Positions 28,812 through 49,151 of a stretch of 64,000 bases of DNA are shown here, one piece after another. Both the position numbers and the translations under genes were made by a program. The notes under the pieces are model-generated. The model was not told the DNA's origin and searched no databases. It was given only the letters and a program-made list of their open reading frames with translations. Origin of the DNA: Perca fluviatilis (lineage: Eukaryota > Chordata > Actinopteri > Perciformes > Percidae); assembly GCF_010015445.1 (NCBI RefSeq), contig NC_053129.1, forward strand, positions 13,248,073-13,312,072. The letters are read 5' to 3'. Position 1 is the first letter of the stretch, and each line of letters opens with the position of its first letter.

Positions 28812-28972
28812 TTTTTTTAAGAAAATGTTTTGGCCATTTTAGGCCTTTATTCATAGGACAGCTAAAGACATGAAAGGGGAGAGGGGGAATGACATGCAGC
28901 AAAGGGCCACAGGTTGGAGTCGAACCCATTACCGATGCATCGAGGGGTAAACCTCACAACCAAGTGCCCATC
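28812..28972 (-). mobile_element. tRNA-derived SINE (minus orientation)
   Basis: On the minus strand a polymerase III B box (GGTTCGACTCC at 28926-28916) is followed by GCCCTTTGCTGCATGTCATT and a tail CTAAAATGGCCAAAAC ending in A residues. This head-and-tail order is that of an abundant tRNA-derived SINE of spiny-rayed fish. The A box is degenerate. Confidence 0.75.
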
Positions 28973-29428
28973 TTTGTTATATTTATGCATTATCTTGTCC
29001 TAATATTTGCTCTGTGAGGCACTTTGTAACTTATTTATTTAAAATGCCATACAAATAAAGGTAACATTATTATTGAAGCTGTTATTGTAAATGTAGACAG
29101 AAGCATATCGGCAAGTATCACACACACATGCACAATACATCTGAATAAATAAATAAAAAGAAACATGAGTTACAAAATACAAATATGTGTGTGAGTGTGA
29201 GTATGTACAGGAAGAGTTTGGCTTGGCAAACAGCTCTCCTGAACCACTAATATTGTCTGCAGGCCTGTAAGTAACCAGGGCTTCTTCACCAGACTTGTTA
29301 ACACCCTGACCAAAATCGAACCAAAACACGACCCTGTCCCCAAGCCCAGAACCCCCCAGACCCAGCTGCTTCAAACACCAGAGACGAGCCTGACCGCTAA
29401 CCTCCACTGCTGACACACAACTGTCACG

Positions 29429-32204
<2,776 letters not shown>

Positions 32205-32515
32205 TTAAAGGGGCACTCCGCCGATTTTGATGTTTAGTTTACACATCATGAGGTGGACTACTCAGCCTGTGGAAACAGTATAATGTCTTCTGTGGCTCTG
32301 GCGGGAGCTTTGTAAAGTTGTAGTAGTGTCTAATTGAAAGATGCTATTGAGTTGCATTATGGGAAATGGAGGATCCAGTGCTTGAGGGAGCTTAGGGACT
32401 TAAAGTTGGGATATTTTGGCCTATGCTCCTTCAAGTTTGACCATTCTTTTTCTTGTGAATCCCCCATATTTTTAAGTACAATACTATATTCGCTGGTGTA
32501 CCCATTCAAAGGCGA
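32205..32515. repeat. diverged dispersed repeat close to a Runt exon
   Basis: AAAGGGGCACTCCGCCGATT and TACTCAGCCTGTGGAAACAG are words of a repeat family common in teleost introns. It lies just inside the intron after the exon at 32597-32701. Ends not resolved. Confidence 0.5.
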
Positions 32516-32519
32516 ATTA

Positions 32520-38050
<5,531 letters not shown>

Positions 38051-38268
38051 ACTTCACCCACCATGTGGCCGTTTCTCTTTTGAGAAACGTCAGCTGTTTG
38101 AAATCTAATTTCACAATCTGTTGTGTCTCATACAACGTACTGTATTGCATCTACAATTTACAATTACATGTAAACTTGACAAGGCAGCGGCAAAAAGATG
38201 AGCCAATAGATGATTTCGATAATAGGTAATTGCGCACAACTCCTATGCATATGCATATCTTAAAAGGA

Positions 38269-38760
38269 CAGTGGCGGTATGCAATTAAGTACATTTACTC
38301 AAGTACTGCACTTTGAGGTACTTTGTATTTTCTTGAGTATTTCCATGTCATGCTACTATTTGTCCTCCACTACATTTCAGAGGGAAATATGGTTCTGTAT
38401 ACTTCACTACATTTTATTAGACAGCTTTAGTTGCGTTGCAGGTAAAGATTTTACACACAAAACATATGATGAGTTGATAAAATATGATGCTTTGTTTTAG
38501 AATAAACTGCCCAACAGTATTTAAAGCATTTAAAATGAGCTCCTCCTCACCAAGTTAAACAGTAAAATGATACCTACAAATCAGCGCATGATGATAAGTG
38601 ATAATACTCCATCAAGATTATAATTAATAGTAATACACTCGCAGGGGCCTTTTTTCCTGCTTTATGAGTACTTAAGTATGTTTTATCATGTCATATTCTC
38701 AACGCAGGGCTTTCACAGTGGTATTGGTACTTATACTTCAAGGATCTTATTCCACCACTG
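38269..38760. mobile_element. hAT-type MITE just upstream of P2
   Basis: Ends CAGTGGCGGTATGC and ATTCCACCACTG; body has AAGTACATTTACTCAAGTAC and CACTACATTTCAGAGGGAAA, words of a very common fish hAT MITE. Flanking 8-mers TAAAAGGA and CAAAATGA match at 6 of 8 positions, so the insertion is older. It lies about 1.6 kb upstream of the P2 start codon. Confidence 0.75.
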
Positions 38761-41700
38761 CAAAATGAAGGATGCAAAAATTTCCCAAACCAAGGCAAAA
38801 ACAAAAGAAAAAAACATTCTGAGGAAATCTTATTTAAAAAAAATAAAATAAAACATTAATGGCATTAATTACATCCATACATAATTACAGCCTTTTCTCT
38901 CTGTCTTTTTTTTTAAATAAAAAAAATCTATTCAAATGAAAAAAGAATAATTGTATGCTTTTATTTTAGTACTGAAATATGTCATATGTAGGGTGGATGC
39001 TGCTCTGAAGGCAGTTACTGAGAAGGCCTGCTTGGCCTGCCCCTCCTGTGTCTACTGTAGAGGGCATCCTCCACCCTCTGTGAGACTCCATATCTCAGCC
39101 GGCTCTCGTCACCCACCCCACCCTCTGCCCCGATTACCCATCAGTCTGACAGTCTCCCAACAAGTCTTTTTTGAGTGCCACATCACACAGCAGCATGTGT
39201 ATTTGCCACTTTGTGTTCCTTTTCCGTTACTCCCAAACAGGCTTTTATTGCAGAGTCTTTAAGACAAAAGCCTTTGATATTTCAAAATAAAAGAGACCTC
39301 TGGTAGGCACAGCTGTCAAGTTATTTGGGTCCTGTCAGGGCTTTTGCAGTTTGTTTTTATGCTGTAAAGTTGAATACAGTCTTATACATTTTATAATAAG
39401 GTTTCTGTGTTGAGAGAAAAAAGCCTAAAGCCCGAGCACTGTAACTTGAAATAACTTGACTTCTTGTGTTTCATATGTATGTATGTATGTGGGTGTGCAC
39501 ATACATTTATGTCTGTTAGCATGTGTGTGTGTGTGTGTGTGTGAGGATGTGGGAGGGATATATATAAAGTCTGAAAGCATTGACATGCATCTGGCACCTC
39601 GTCATGTGGACGGGGAGGGAGAGAAAAAAAAGAGTGATTGAGTTACACTTCCCCTCCGTGTGCCCCAAACACCAGAAATATGGTTCACATTGTCCAACAT
39701 TCTCAAAGATCAACTAACAATTCATGGATGGATAAATGTGAATAGTGGTAATTAAATCTGTAATAGTGATAAACATGGCCTTGCAGGAACCGTGGAGCCG
39801 GTTATTCCAACAGAGTTAAGTTTCAGCTCCGATAATATCATTTGTTCACCGCTGAATACATTTGGGGTAATGTGGAAAACATCCTTAATGTTGTAGTGGA
39901 ATTTAATTTAGGAAATGTTAGGGATGAAATAATACCAACCTCGGAGTCAATTTCATGCCATCAATTTAATCAGCCTAATTATTTATAATGCAGATGTGTT
40001 TTATGTTATTTTGACTGAAATTTGAACTGGAATTTAATTTTGGAATTGATTTTTGTATGGTTTATTCCTAAAAGACACATCAATGAGTACATGTATAGAT
40101 ACAATCCCAATTTTATCAAGACAATCAACTTAGACTCATTTTCAGGCCAACTAATCAGTCTTAAATTTGGATTTTCTGCACCCTGTTATTGTCCCATCAG
40201 AAGCAGCGACAGGAAGAGCCTCTTGATTTTTCCAGACTGATCCCAGGCCCCCGCCCTCACCCTTGTGTAGTCGTGACTTTAACCCTGACAAGCTCAGCTC
40301 ATCAAAGAGTGTTTGTCCCATCTGACTCCACTTTGCCTCTCCGCTGTTTGTCCAGCATCTGTCTTCCAGCTCCCTACAGGATACGGCCCGCATGCGTACA
40401 CTAAGGCCTGCTGTCTGGCTTTCTGTCATTCAGAGGTAGGCCAACCTCCGAGTTTGAAATCTGTCGTTTGAAGTCCCGGAGATGTGAGGGAGACACCAGA
40501 GAAGGCGTTAATGTGCCAGAATACACTGTTCAATCAAAAAATACCACTTCCCCGCTTCAGTGTTCTGGATTTAACCCGGCCAAAAATCAACTTCTGATTA
40601 AATGTGAATGCTGTAACTTCCACACAGTATTTTTTGTAGACTTTTAGGACATTTGACCTATCTGTCTCAGTATAAAAAAACAAAAACAACTTAATATTAT
40701 GTAGTAATGAATCTAGCATAAAGCTGTTCAGTCAGTGTGTCTGCTGCTCGCCTGGTGCACAGCTGGATCGTCTCTCTCAGCTCTGGTATTATTCATCTAC
40801 TGTGTTACACTGGCTTGGAGTCATTGCACAGTAGGAGAAGTCACTAACAGTGAAGAACCACAGTATACCACATTGGGCAGGATGTGCGTTTTATGATTTA
40901 TGGTAATATTGTATTTCTGCCGCTCAGTTTCAATTATTTGTTTTCAATAAAAATCAAACTCAGCTGACACTCACTGACTAATTTTCCTGTCGAGATATCA
41001 AGCCTGTAATAAAAGTTTCTGTTCTCATTCCCACTTGAATGACAAAGACTGTGTGAACTGCTAATATTTACGCACACACGCTTTAATGTTGTCAGCAAAC
41101 TAACCATGCCTCTCTCTTCCCTTGTCTTTATTTTTTTTTATCTTTATTTTTTTACAACTGCGCATCTGTCAACATCTTTACATCTCTCTTGCTGTTTGAC
41201 ATACGCAGAGATGCAAACAAACACACACTTAATGGCCCATCTATCCTCACTAATAACTTCTCATTAGGATAGACGCGGGACAAACAAAACTCGGTGTTGA
41301 TGCTAAAAAGTACATCAGTAGTCCGGTGCAACAGTTTAGGCAGGACAGACCCGCCTCTATGGGTTCATGCACATGAATGCACTTTTTGACAATAACCATA
41401 TATTTGACTATATAATAAAAACAAAAGAGAACAACACTCTTCATCTCTCCTTCTCCTTTAAGAAAGCACACTCTCTCTCATGATTCAAGAGGAAAAGTAC
41501 AACCACTTAAGACTCAGGATAAAGGCTCCATTTCACAGTGGTGCATTTTTCAAGACACTTAATTATAGCTTTCTAGAGGAGGTCTGTGACGAGGCCCAGG
41601 CCTTTTAAGCTCTAACGGGATGTTTCCATGTTTGGCAGGCTAGCCATCCAACCGGTCTGCCAGCTAACCAATCAGCGAGCCCACCAGGCTAGGCAGCAGA

Positions 41701-42738
41701 GCAGCCTAAGATCCAGTCTACTAGCCAATCAACTAAACCAACCAGGAGAGCAGAGAAGCCACCACAAAACTAGCCTGCAGGTCACTTAGTCGGGCTGGTA
41801 GCTGGCCAACGAGGCAGTCAATTAGCTAACCAGCTAGCCATCCGAAAAGGACGACGGTGGGCAGAAACTTTACTCCTCGTGACCTCATCGACACAACCTC
41901 ACCGACTCACGCACTCATCCTAGATCACAGCTAAGCCCTTAATGACTGTTTGTCACAGAGCCCGTGACATCACTGTGAACTGTTAAGACGAGGACGGCAC
42001 GTTCTGCGGTGTGTGTGTGTGTGTGTTTGCATGTTCCCTGAGCGACTATCCAAGTTTTGTATTAGACTTTGAGGTGGCTGGAGTGGCTAGTGCCTACAGA
42101 GTTTAATGTATTTAACTTAGTGAGAAAGTTCTATGTAGAAAGAGTTTGTCTGATATTTCACTCTGTTCTTGAAATGGCAGAGAGGCGCATGGAAATAGAT
42201 GGAGACATGGAGGGGGCAGCTGCTCACTGCTTGTGGCAGGAGGGTAGAGGAGGAGGGAGGGAGGGAGGAGGAGGAGGGGTATAAAGACAATTTCCTCTCT
42301 GCTCTTATTGCTCTGACTGTCTGCCGCCTACCGCCTTCATGGAGGTCCCTAATTGAGATCACTTGTACTTAAAAATAGGAACAAAAAAGGAACTTCTGTG
42401 GGCTGGGAGATGGAGAGGAGAAAATAAAGCAGTAATATGTGACGAAGGCTGCCATTAAAGAGTCCCAATGATAGATCTGAGCGACTGGGGCACAGAGCTG
42501 AGAAGTTTTTCTCGGTCTGCCAGGGAACCCTCAGATGTTGACGTGTCACACACCACCTGCTGTCACAGTGCTACACTGTGCATGTGTAAGATGGTATTTG
42601 TAGGTTTTTTGTGTGGGTGGGTGGGTGGGTGGGTGGTTGTGTTTCTGGGTCTTTGATGGGGTAGAGTGACAGTGCCCGGGGCTGAGGCCAGACATAAGCC
42701 AAAAAGAGGGAGTTCAGTTTTTCCACTTTTGTATGTGA

Positions 42739-42769
<31 letters not shown>

Positions 42770-45700
42770 TTACAGTTTGTCTTTACATTGCTGCAACACA
42801 ATATATGTACAGTGGTCAGTCATATTTAGCTGCCCCACTCTATGCAGCCATTGTGTCATTAGCTATGCTATTATTAGTCCTTCACTTTAATTCAGTCGTT
42901 CCACCAATCAAACCCTCCCTCGAGCTGCCTTTCCCAGACTTGGTCCCAGAGTGTCCCTAAGGCGCGCTGGTTTCCCCTTCAAAGCATCTATCACTCAATC
43001 AGGTCTGATCGTGCTATTAATCAAACAATGAGCCCCCCTCCTCGGAGACCAGTTTGAAGGATTGGCTTGAAGAAACGCAGCGTATCCAGGAGTGGTACTG
43101 GACCACGGCTGGGAACAGGAACCCTGTAAAGAGCGTTTTTCTTGGATCGAGACCCTCTGTAGGTGCTAAAGACAATACAGACACTCGGGCTAGGCCAACA
43201 TTCCACTTTACACTTTTCCCTTCCTCTGTGTATTTCACTGGTCTACTTCCCCTCTGCAAACTAGCCGGCTAGTATCAAAATATTTATAGTACATCTGCAA
43301 GACATGCTGTTCTCATGTATCCAGGACCGTTTAGCCCTGTGTTCATTATGCGAGGTAAAACTAATACCAGATTTATAGGGGGAGATTTCTCTCTGTTCTC
43401 CCCTGTCCGTGTAGTGCGATTGAGGATGATTTATGCGAGGCACGGAGGCACAGGCGAGATAAATAGCGTGACTACACGGCGAGAGGCAAACACGCAGCGG
43501 CCCAGACTAGCACTCGCAGGGGGGCTATCAGCTATCACTCGCCCCTTTCCACTGCTCCTGTTTCGAGATTGGAGGAAGGCAAGACAGGACGGACAGCGGC
43601 TGGAGACGAGGGAGGGAGAGGAAGGAGACAGGAGGTAAGGATGTATGTATGTATATGAATGGAGGCAGGGTGGAGGAATGTCCAGGTGCACCGGGTCCAA
43701 ATCGATATAAGGAGGTGTAGAGGAGGGCCAGATGGAAGGGGAGGGGGGGGGTCTGTCATGGATGCTCAATTGCACGCAGACATAAACATAAACGGTGTAA
43801 ACCCACGCCTTGAAATGTACCATATGCATTTTTTGTCTCGGAGTGTTTAAATGTGTTAAATATACTATCTGTTTTGCTTGGCCATCGTCACAGACTGTAT
43901 ATCATGAATATTGCTGACAGTCAGTGAGCCCACTTCGAAAAGTTCTGGCATTGCTTTGCTACTTCATTTCTGGGGGGTAATCAATGTCAAAACTGCCAGG
44001 CAGCGTGTCCAGCTCTGAGACAACAGCCAATCAGATAAACAGGAAATGAAAAAACAGTACTGGGCAGGCACCGCATGCGGCCACAGCACTGGGCGTGCAT
44101 CGGGCAACAGCACTCAACTTCCGAGGGTTTGGATCTTGCTCTCCTTTTCTTTTTTTTTTCTCTCCCTGATCTCTTCCTGATCACGGTCCAGCTCGGGGGC
44201 CGCTCCAAAAACACAGAGCTTGAACTCTGCAACCTGGAGCCATACATACTAGATCGGATTCCAAACCATTTGGACGTCGAAATGGCGCGGGAAGCCTTGG
44301 CTTGTGAAAACGTTGAGTGGCCTCACATAGAGCATCTGATGCCCTGTGTGCTGAACGAGTTAACAAATTAAGTTGAGAGTGTCACCGCTGATGCAGCACA
44401 CTCAGAGACGAGCCTTTGCCAAAAACCTTAGCCTGTAATTACACTGAGCCTATTAAGCTACTGGTCAAAAATGACTCACAACAAGGTGGGGGTGTGGAGG
44501 GGCAGAAAGGGAAGGGTGGATGGAGTTCACTTTCATAGCTTCCAGCCAGAGACGTCCTCAGACAAAATCAATTGCACTCATCTTTGGAAAAGTGGGATCA
44601 ATGATAGAAAAAAAGTGTGTGTGTGTGTGTGTGGGGGACATGATTTCACAGAAGATAAAAGACTATTGTGAGACTATGTGACCTATGACCCTGTAATTTC
44701 CACACTCACTCAGAAGTTGCCGGTTATTCCAGGACAGGGCCTTTTCATGTCGTGTCGGCTCTGCCCCTAGCTGACACTCGGATGACGCCATCTTTATAGC
44801 GCCTAAATCGAGTCCTGAGCAGGGAGACTCATCGACTGCTGGGTCCCACGGGGAACATCAATTACGTTGTGAAATGCTGTCCTTCAAACACAATCTATTC
44901 TGTGGTGTTGCATTATAGCAAAGCTAAGAAATTGAACGTCACACACATAAAAAAAAATCCCTCTTTGGCAATAGGGTTGTTGGGATGTGGTCTCGGGCTG
45001 ACAATTAAATTGTCCGCTTGGAATATACTGTCACTCTGGAAGCGCAAGATTGATGGCAAATAATTTCGCGGGAAATGATCATCTTAAATGTTTTTTTTAT
45101 GGCGTCATAGATCACTCTGATATGTTCTTGTGTCCTCAGGAGACTGAAAACTGTCCCCAGTAGTTGCAGAACTTATTTGCAGACAATTAAAGAAGCTCTA
45201 AACAACCCAACCTCCTCTCACTGAACTATCTAGCTGAAAAAAGTCCTCCACCAAACTCGTGCTCTCAAGCAACTTTCTTGCAAAATGGCCAAACATTTAA
45301 AACTTTACAAACCACAAAGCATTATCAGTAAAGAAAGCCTCTAAATCATAATACAGGTATACAGGGTTAGAAGCTGTAAACATTAAACCTGTGTTTACAT
45401 TGCAAGGGATTCTTTTTCATTAGTAATTGCCTCACACTGTGAGCCTGACGATTTGGTAATATTTATGATAGGCCCTTAGGGCCTGCTTCCCTCTCAGTCT
45501 CTCTTATGTCTATAAAATCTTTTACTCTTGGCTCAACAGCAGCACAGCCAAGGTCCCATTAGAACCTGATTGTATATGTGCTTTTAAAGTTTGCCTCTAT
45601 GCTGCCTTTAATGTGCATAGGTCATGTGCTTATGTGTATAGCAGTATGTGCAGCAGTCAAGGGGCTGGCTCTGAGACTTTGGTTAACCGGACTATAATTT

Positions 45701-46410
45701 GGAGGCCCAGTGAAGACTACCAGCAGCCTCTCACTGTGTGTTTACCAACTCGACTGTTTCTGCTGCATCTGCAGGGTCCTGCAGGAAAAGGGTGTGTGTG
45801 TGTGTGTGTGTGTTTGTAGCCATCTGGCTGCATATGTGTGTATGTGTGTGTAGGTGTAATCATGTGTGTAATGTAGTATTCATGTGAAAGTGACATTTTG
45901 TAGAATAGGTAAAGATACATTTGTCTGTGGGCATTGTAAAGATCGTTTGGACCATACATTTCCTTAAAGTAACTAAAGTAAGTAAATATTTTCTAACCAC
46001 TGCTTCCAATTAAGCCAAAGAACTCTGACATCCCTCGTTCTTCTTTTTCCTCCTACACCTTTAAGCTACAGTAAATCAAGGCAACAATACACATACGCAC
46101 TCCTGAAATGGTAGCTTTGTCATAAATAAGAAAACAAAAAGAGCTCAACATCACAAAAAAACACCCTCACAATAAAAAAAAGAAGTGTTTGTCAGCAAAA
46201 AAAATGACTGCTATTTTTGTTTGTGCCGAAAGTAATTCTCCAGAGACTAAACTGCGCGCTTTCTGTCTCAATTGGGCTCTTTCTTTTTTCCAACAATCCT
46301 CCTCCCAAGCAGGAATAAAAAGAAAACAATGCAATTCAAAAGGCCGGAGCTCCCAGCCTGTCATTTAGCTGTAACTTTGAATTGTCTTTGCTCTGCGTGC
46401 GCTGTTTTCT
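38761..46410 (-). other. runx2 P1-P2 intron, first half
   Basis: No exon recognised on either strand. Contains small GT/CA tracts (39,521-39,541; 42,010-42,027; 42,738-42,760; 45,791-45,812), a G-rich TGGG repeat at 42,616-42,637, and a stretch rich in CTAGCC/AGCTAACC words (41,635-41,850). Human SUPT3H starts in this intron on the opposite strand; no SUPT3H coding exon was identified here. Confidence 0.5.
42614..42640. repeat. (GGTG)n short tandem repeat
   Basis: About six GTGG/GGTG units on the plus strand. Confidence 0.85.
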
Positions 46411-46412
46411 TT

Positions 46413-46414
<2 letters not shown>

Positions 46415-46500
<86 letters not shown>
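46415..46500. repeat. (CA)43 microsatellite
   Basis: 86 bp of uninterrupted CA. Confidence 0.97.
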
Positions 46501-46504
<4 letters not shown>

Positions 46505-47164
46505 TGTTGCAGCATCCTAAAATTCCACCACGAGAGAGGAAGAAAGACAGAGGAGGAGAGGAACTTTCAAAATATCACTCTAATAAAATATTCCTGCTCC
46601 CCTGGGATACTCCTTTGCTCATTCAGCATCAGGAGAAGTGAAGTGGAAAACGCCTGTTATTGGTCTCCATCCAAAAAGGAGAAAGAGAGAAAAGAGAGAG
46701 AGACCTATTTCCTTTGGGGAAAAAATAGAACGAACAGCGCAACAGTTGACGGAAAACTTTTAACTGCGACAACAAAATGAACTACAGACGACTGTAAGAG
46801 GGCAGCTGTCTGGGTGAGTGACAGGATTCGACTCCAGACTGAAAGCCTGCTGCAGTGAGGATCAGACAATGTGTATGTATGTAGACTTCGATCACACAGA
46901 GCTGCTTGCCGGAGCGCTATGATTGGATTGAATATGTGTAAACTGGAACAGCTCGGGGATCAGCATAAAACACACCAGCTACAAGTTCTCAAGAGATGCC
47001 AGCCTCAGTCACAGGAAAAGAGCTTTGAAGCAACCTGAAATGTAACATAGGGGATTTTGCAGTCTTGTAACACTGCTGTACAAGCAGAAATCGTCCAAAA
47101 CTTTTTTCTTTTTCTTTTTTTTTCACAGCAAGAGTCGTGCAGACTTCTGGAAATTTGCAGCAAA

Positions 47165-47830
47165 GTTGTAAGACAGAAAACCTAACCCTAACCAGCAGCA
47201 CTTTATTGTAACCTCATATTTAGGCTTTATAAGCAGTAATTAACACTCAATAACCAACTTATAACACAATATGATGTTGTTTTAAACAGATATAAGTACA
47301 TTCTTAAGTGTCTTTTATTGTATTTGTCAACAACTATAACTCGTCCTTTGAAGCATTCAGCTTGACAATACAAGATAACACAATTGTTATCATCTAAAAT
47401 ACATCTTCATATGAAATATTTGAAAGTATTTGTTTATCTTTATTAAATGAAGTCATTATTCAACTTGTTCCCTTTGGTTCAGTCAGCCTTTGGTTTCAAA
47501 TTTTGCGGGGTGCTTAAACCCCGTAATTCTTGCTTGCCAGTCTAGTTTAGTATGTATAACAACAGTGTTCATTTACAAATACCTCTCCTTCACTCTCCAC
47601 AACAACTTATCAAACTCAGCCTGCTGATGAAGGCCATGAAATGCGGTTGAAAGCCCTAGGAGAAATCTGGCAAATGAACGGATAGCTTATGGATGCTTTA
47701 TGGGAGGAGTTATAATTGTTCACAAATACATTAATAAAGCCTTAAAATATCCTAATATCGGCTTACGACTCCATTATAGTGGGTTCTAAAAAATTTTTCT
47801 AGGCTAAGTAAGGGGGTTAAAGTGTTACTA
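47165..47830. repeat. possible old dispersed repeat
   Basis: Contains CCTAACCCTAACC, CTTATAACACAATATGATG, GATGAAGGCCATGAAATGCG and TTATAATTGTTCACAAATAC, words that recall old teleost interspersed repeats. No boundaries or target duplication found. Confidence 0.35.
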
Positions 47831-48551
47831 CATAACCACATAATGTTTTAGTTCTTAAACTCAACTATCTGCATGCTTGTTTCCTTTCTTTCTTTCTCAT
47901 TCTCTCTCTCTCTCTCTGGAGGCCACTTTACAAATGAGAGCTACCATTTCTAGCTTCTCTCTTCTCCCCAGAGACTTGTCAATATCAGCTACACACACTA
48001 TTCAAAGTTCAAAGACTAGCATCCCACTACACACACCTACACACACTCTCCTGGCCCCTTTTGTATCTCTGGGGCATATTTAATTTCAGTGTCTGTGTAC
48101 ACATTTGATTATGTCTCCATGCGTGTGTGTGTGTGTGTTTGTGTGTGTGCCACAGGTGGTATGGTGCTGGTGACTCTGCTCTGATTATTGCGGTGACCAA
48201 AGCATCGCTGCCCTGTCACATTTGTCATCGCCCTTTTCCTGAAAGCGTGGGTGGGAGGGGAAGGATGGAGGGAGCACATGAGGAGGAAGGAAAGGGAAGA
48301 AGGGAGAAGAGGAGGTAGATGATGGTAAATGGCCACCCCCGCGGCGCCATATGGGAGGTGGTTTGAAAGAGTCAGTCTTGTGTTGCTCTTACTGTATGCC
48401 TCATGAGTGCAAACCGATCCTTTCCTTTGTATCATATCTCTGTCTCACTTACTCTTTTTCCTCCTTTTAATGTTTCTTTCTCACTCTCTAATTTTCACAC
48501 TTTTTATACCTCACTCTCACATTAAAGAACATGGAACCCCTCTCTTCCACA

Positions 48552-48552
<1 letters not shown>

Positions 48553-48600
<48 letters not shown>
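48553..48600. repeat. (CA)24 microsatellite
   Basis: Uninterrupted CA; another lies 330 bp downstream. Confidence 0.95.
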
Positions 48601-48602
<2 letters not shown>

Positions 48603-48928
48603 CCATCAGAGTTGTCAGACCGCCATTAAAGGCTTGCGTGGGCGTTGCCGAGTAGGTGGGCACTCTGATTTTCAGGTGTACTTGATCTGTTGTGTTCACA
48701 CCTCGGCCCTGGCGGTGGGCCAACTGTGTGGGCAGGTAATTTGAGCAAATTAGGAGATGGGGCCTGTGTGTTATTAATGACACCCCACACCCTCCACTGC
48801 ACACCCACCTATTGTTCCCTCCTCTGCGAGCACCTTTCTTTTCTTCCGCTCCGAGTCCCTTGGTCCCATCTGTGCCTCCTGCTCAACACCCACCTTCAGC
48901 CCCTCTGAAGGCACAGTGTATGGAATGC

Positions 48929-48952
48929 ACACACACATGCACACACGCACAC

Positions 48953-48999
<47 letters not shown>
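48929..48999. repeat. interrupted (CA)n microsatellite
   Basis: CA units with three early interruptions, then about 20 pure units. A shorter tract follows at 49,117-49,151. Confidence 0.93.
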
Positions 49000-49005
<6 letters not shown>

Positions 49006-49151
49006 GCACATTGGACGGGGGCGGCAGAAGGGGGGATTGGTTCCAGGTGCCAGTTTGAGTGAGAGCATTAATCAAGCGGACAGATCTTCCTGTCACAGAC
49101 ACCTTTAGTGTGTGCACACACAACACACACACACACGCACACACACACACA

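Noticed and set aside
28860..28985. Possible tRNA gene on the minus strand
   Set aside because: The B box is good, but the A box is degenerate and the sequence continues into a SINE tail, so it is a tRNA-derived SINE.
44075..44371. 98-codon plus-strand frame in the P1-P2 intron, considered as a supt3h exon
   Set aside because: No similarity to the SUPT3H histone-fold region as I know it, and no clear flanking splice sites in phase.
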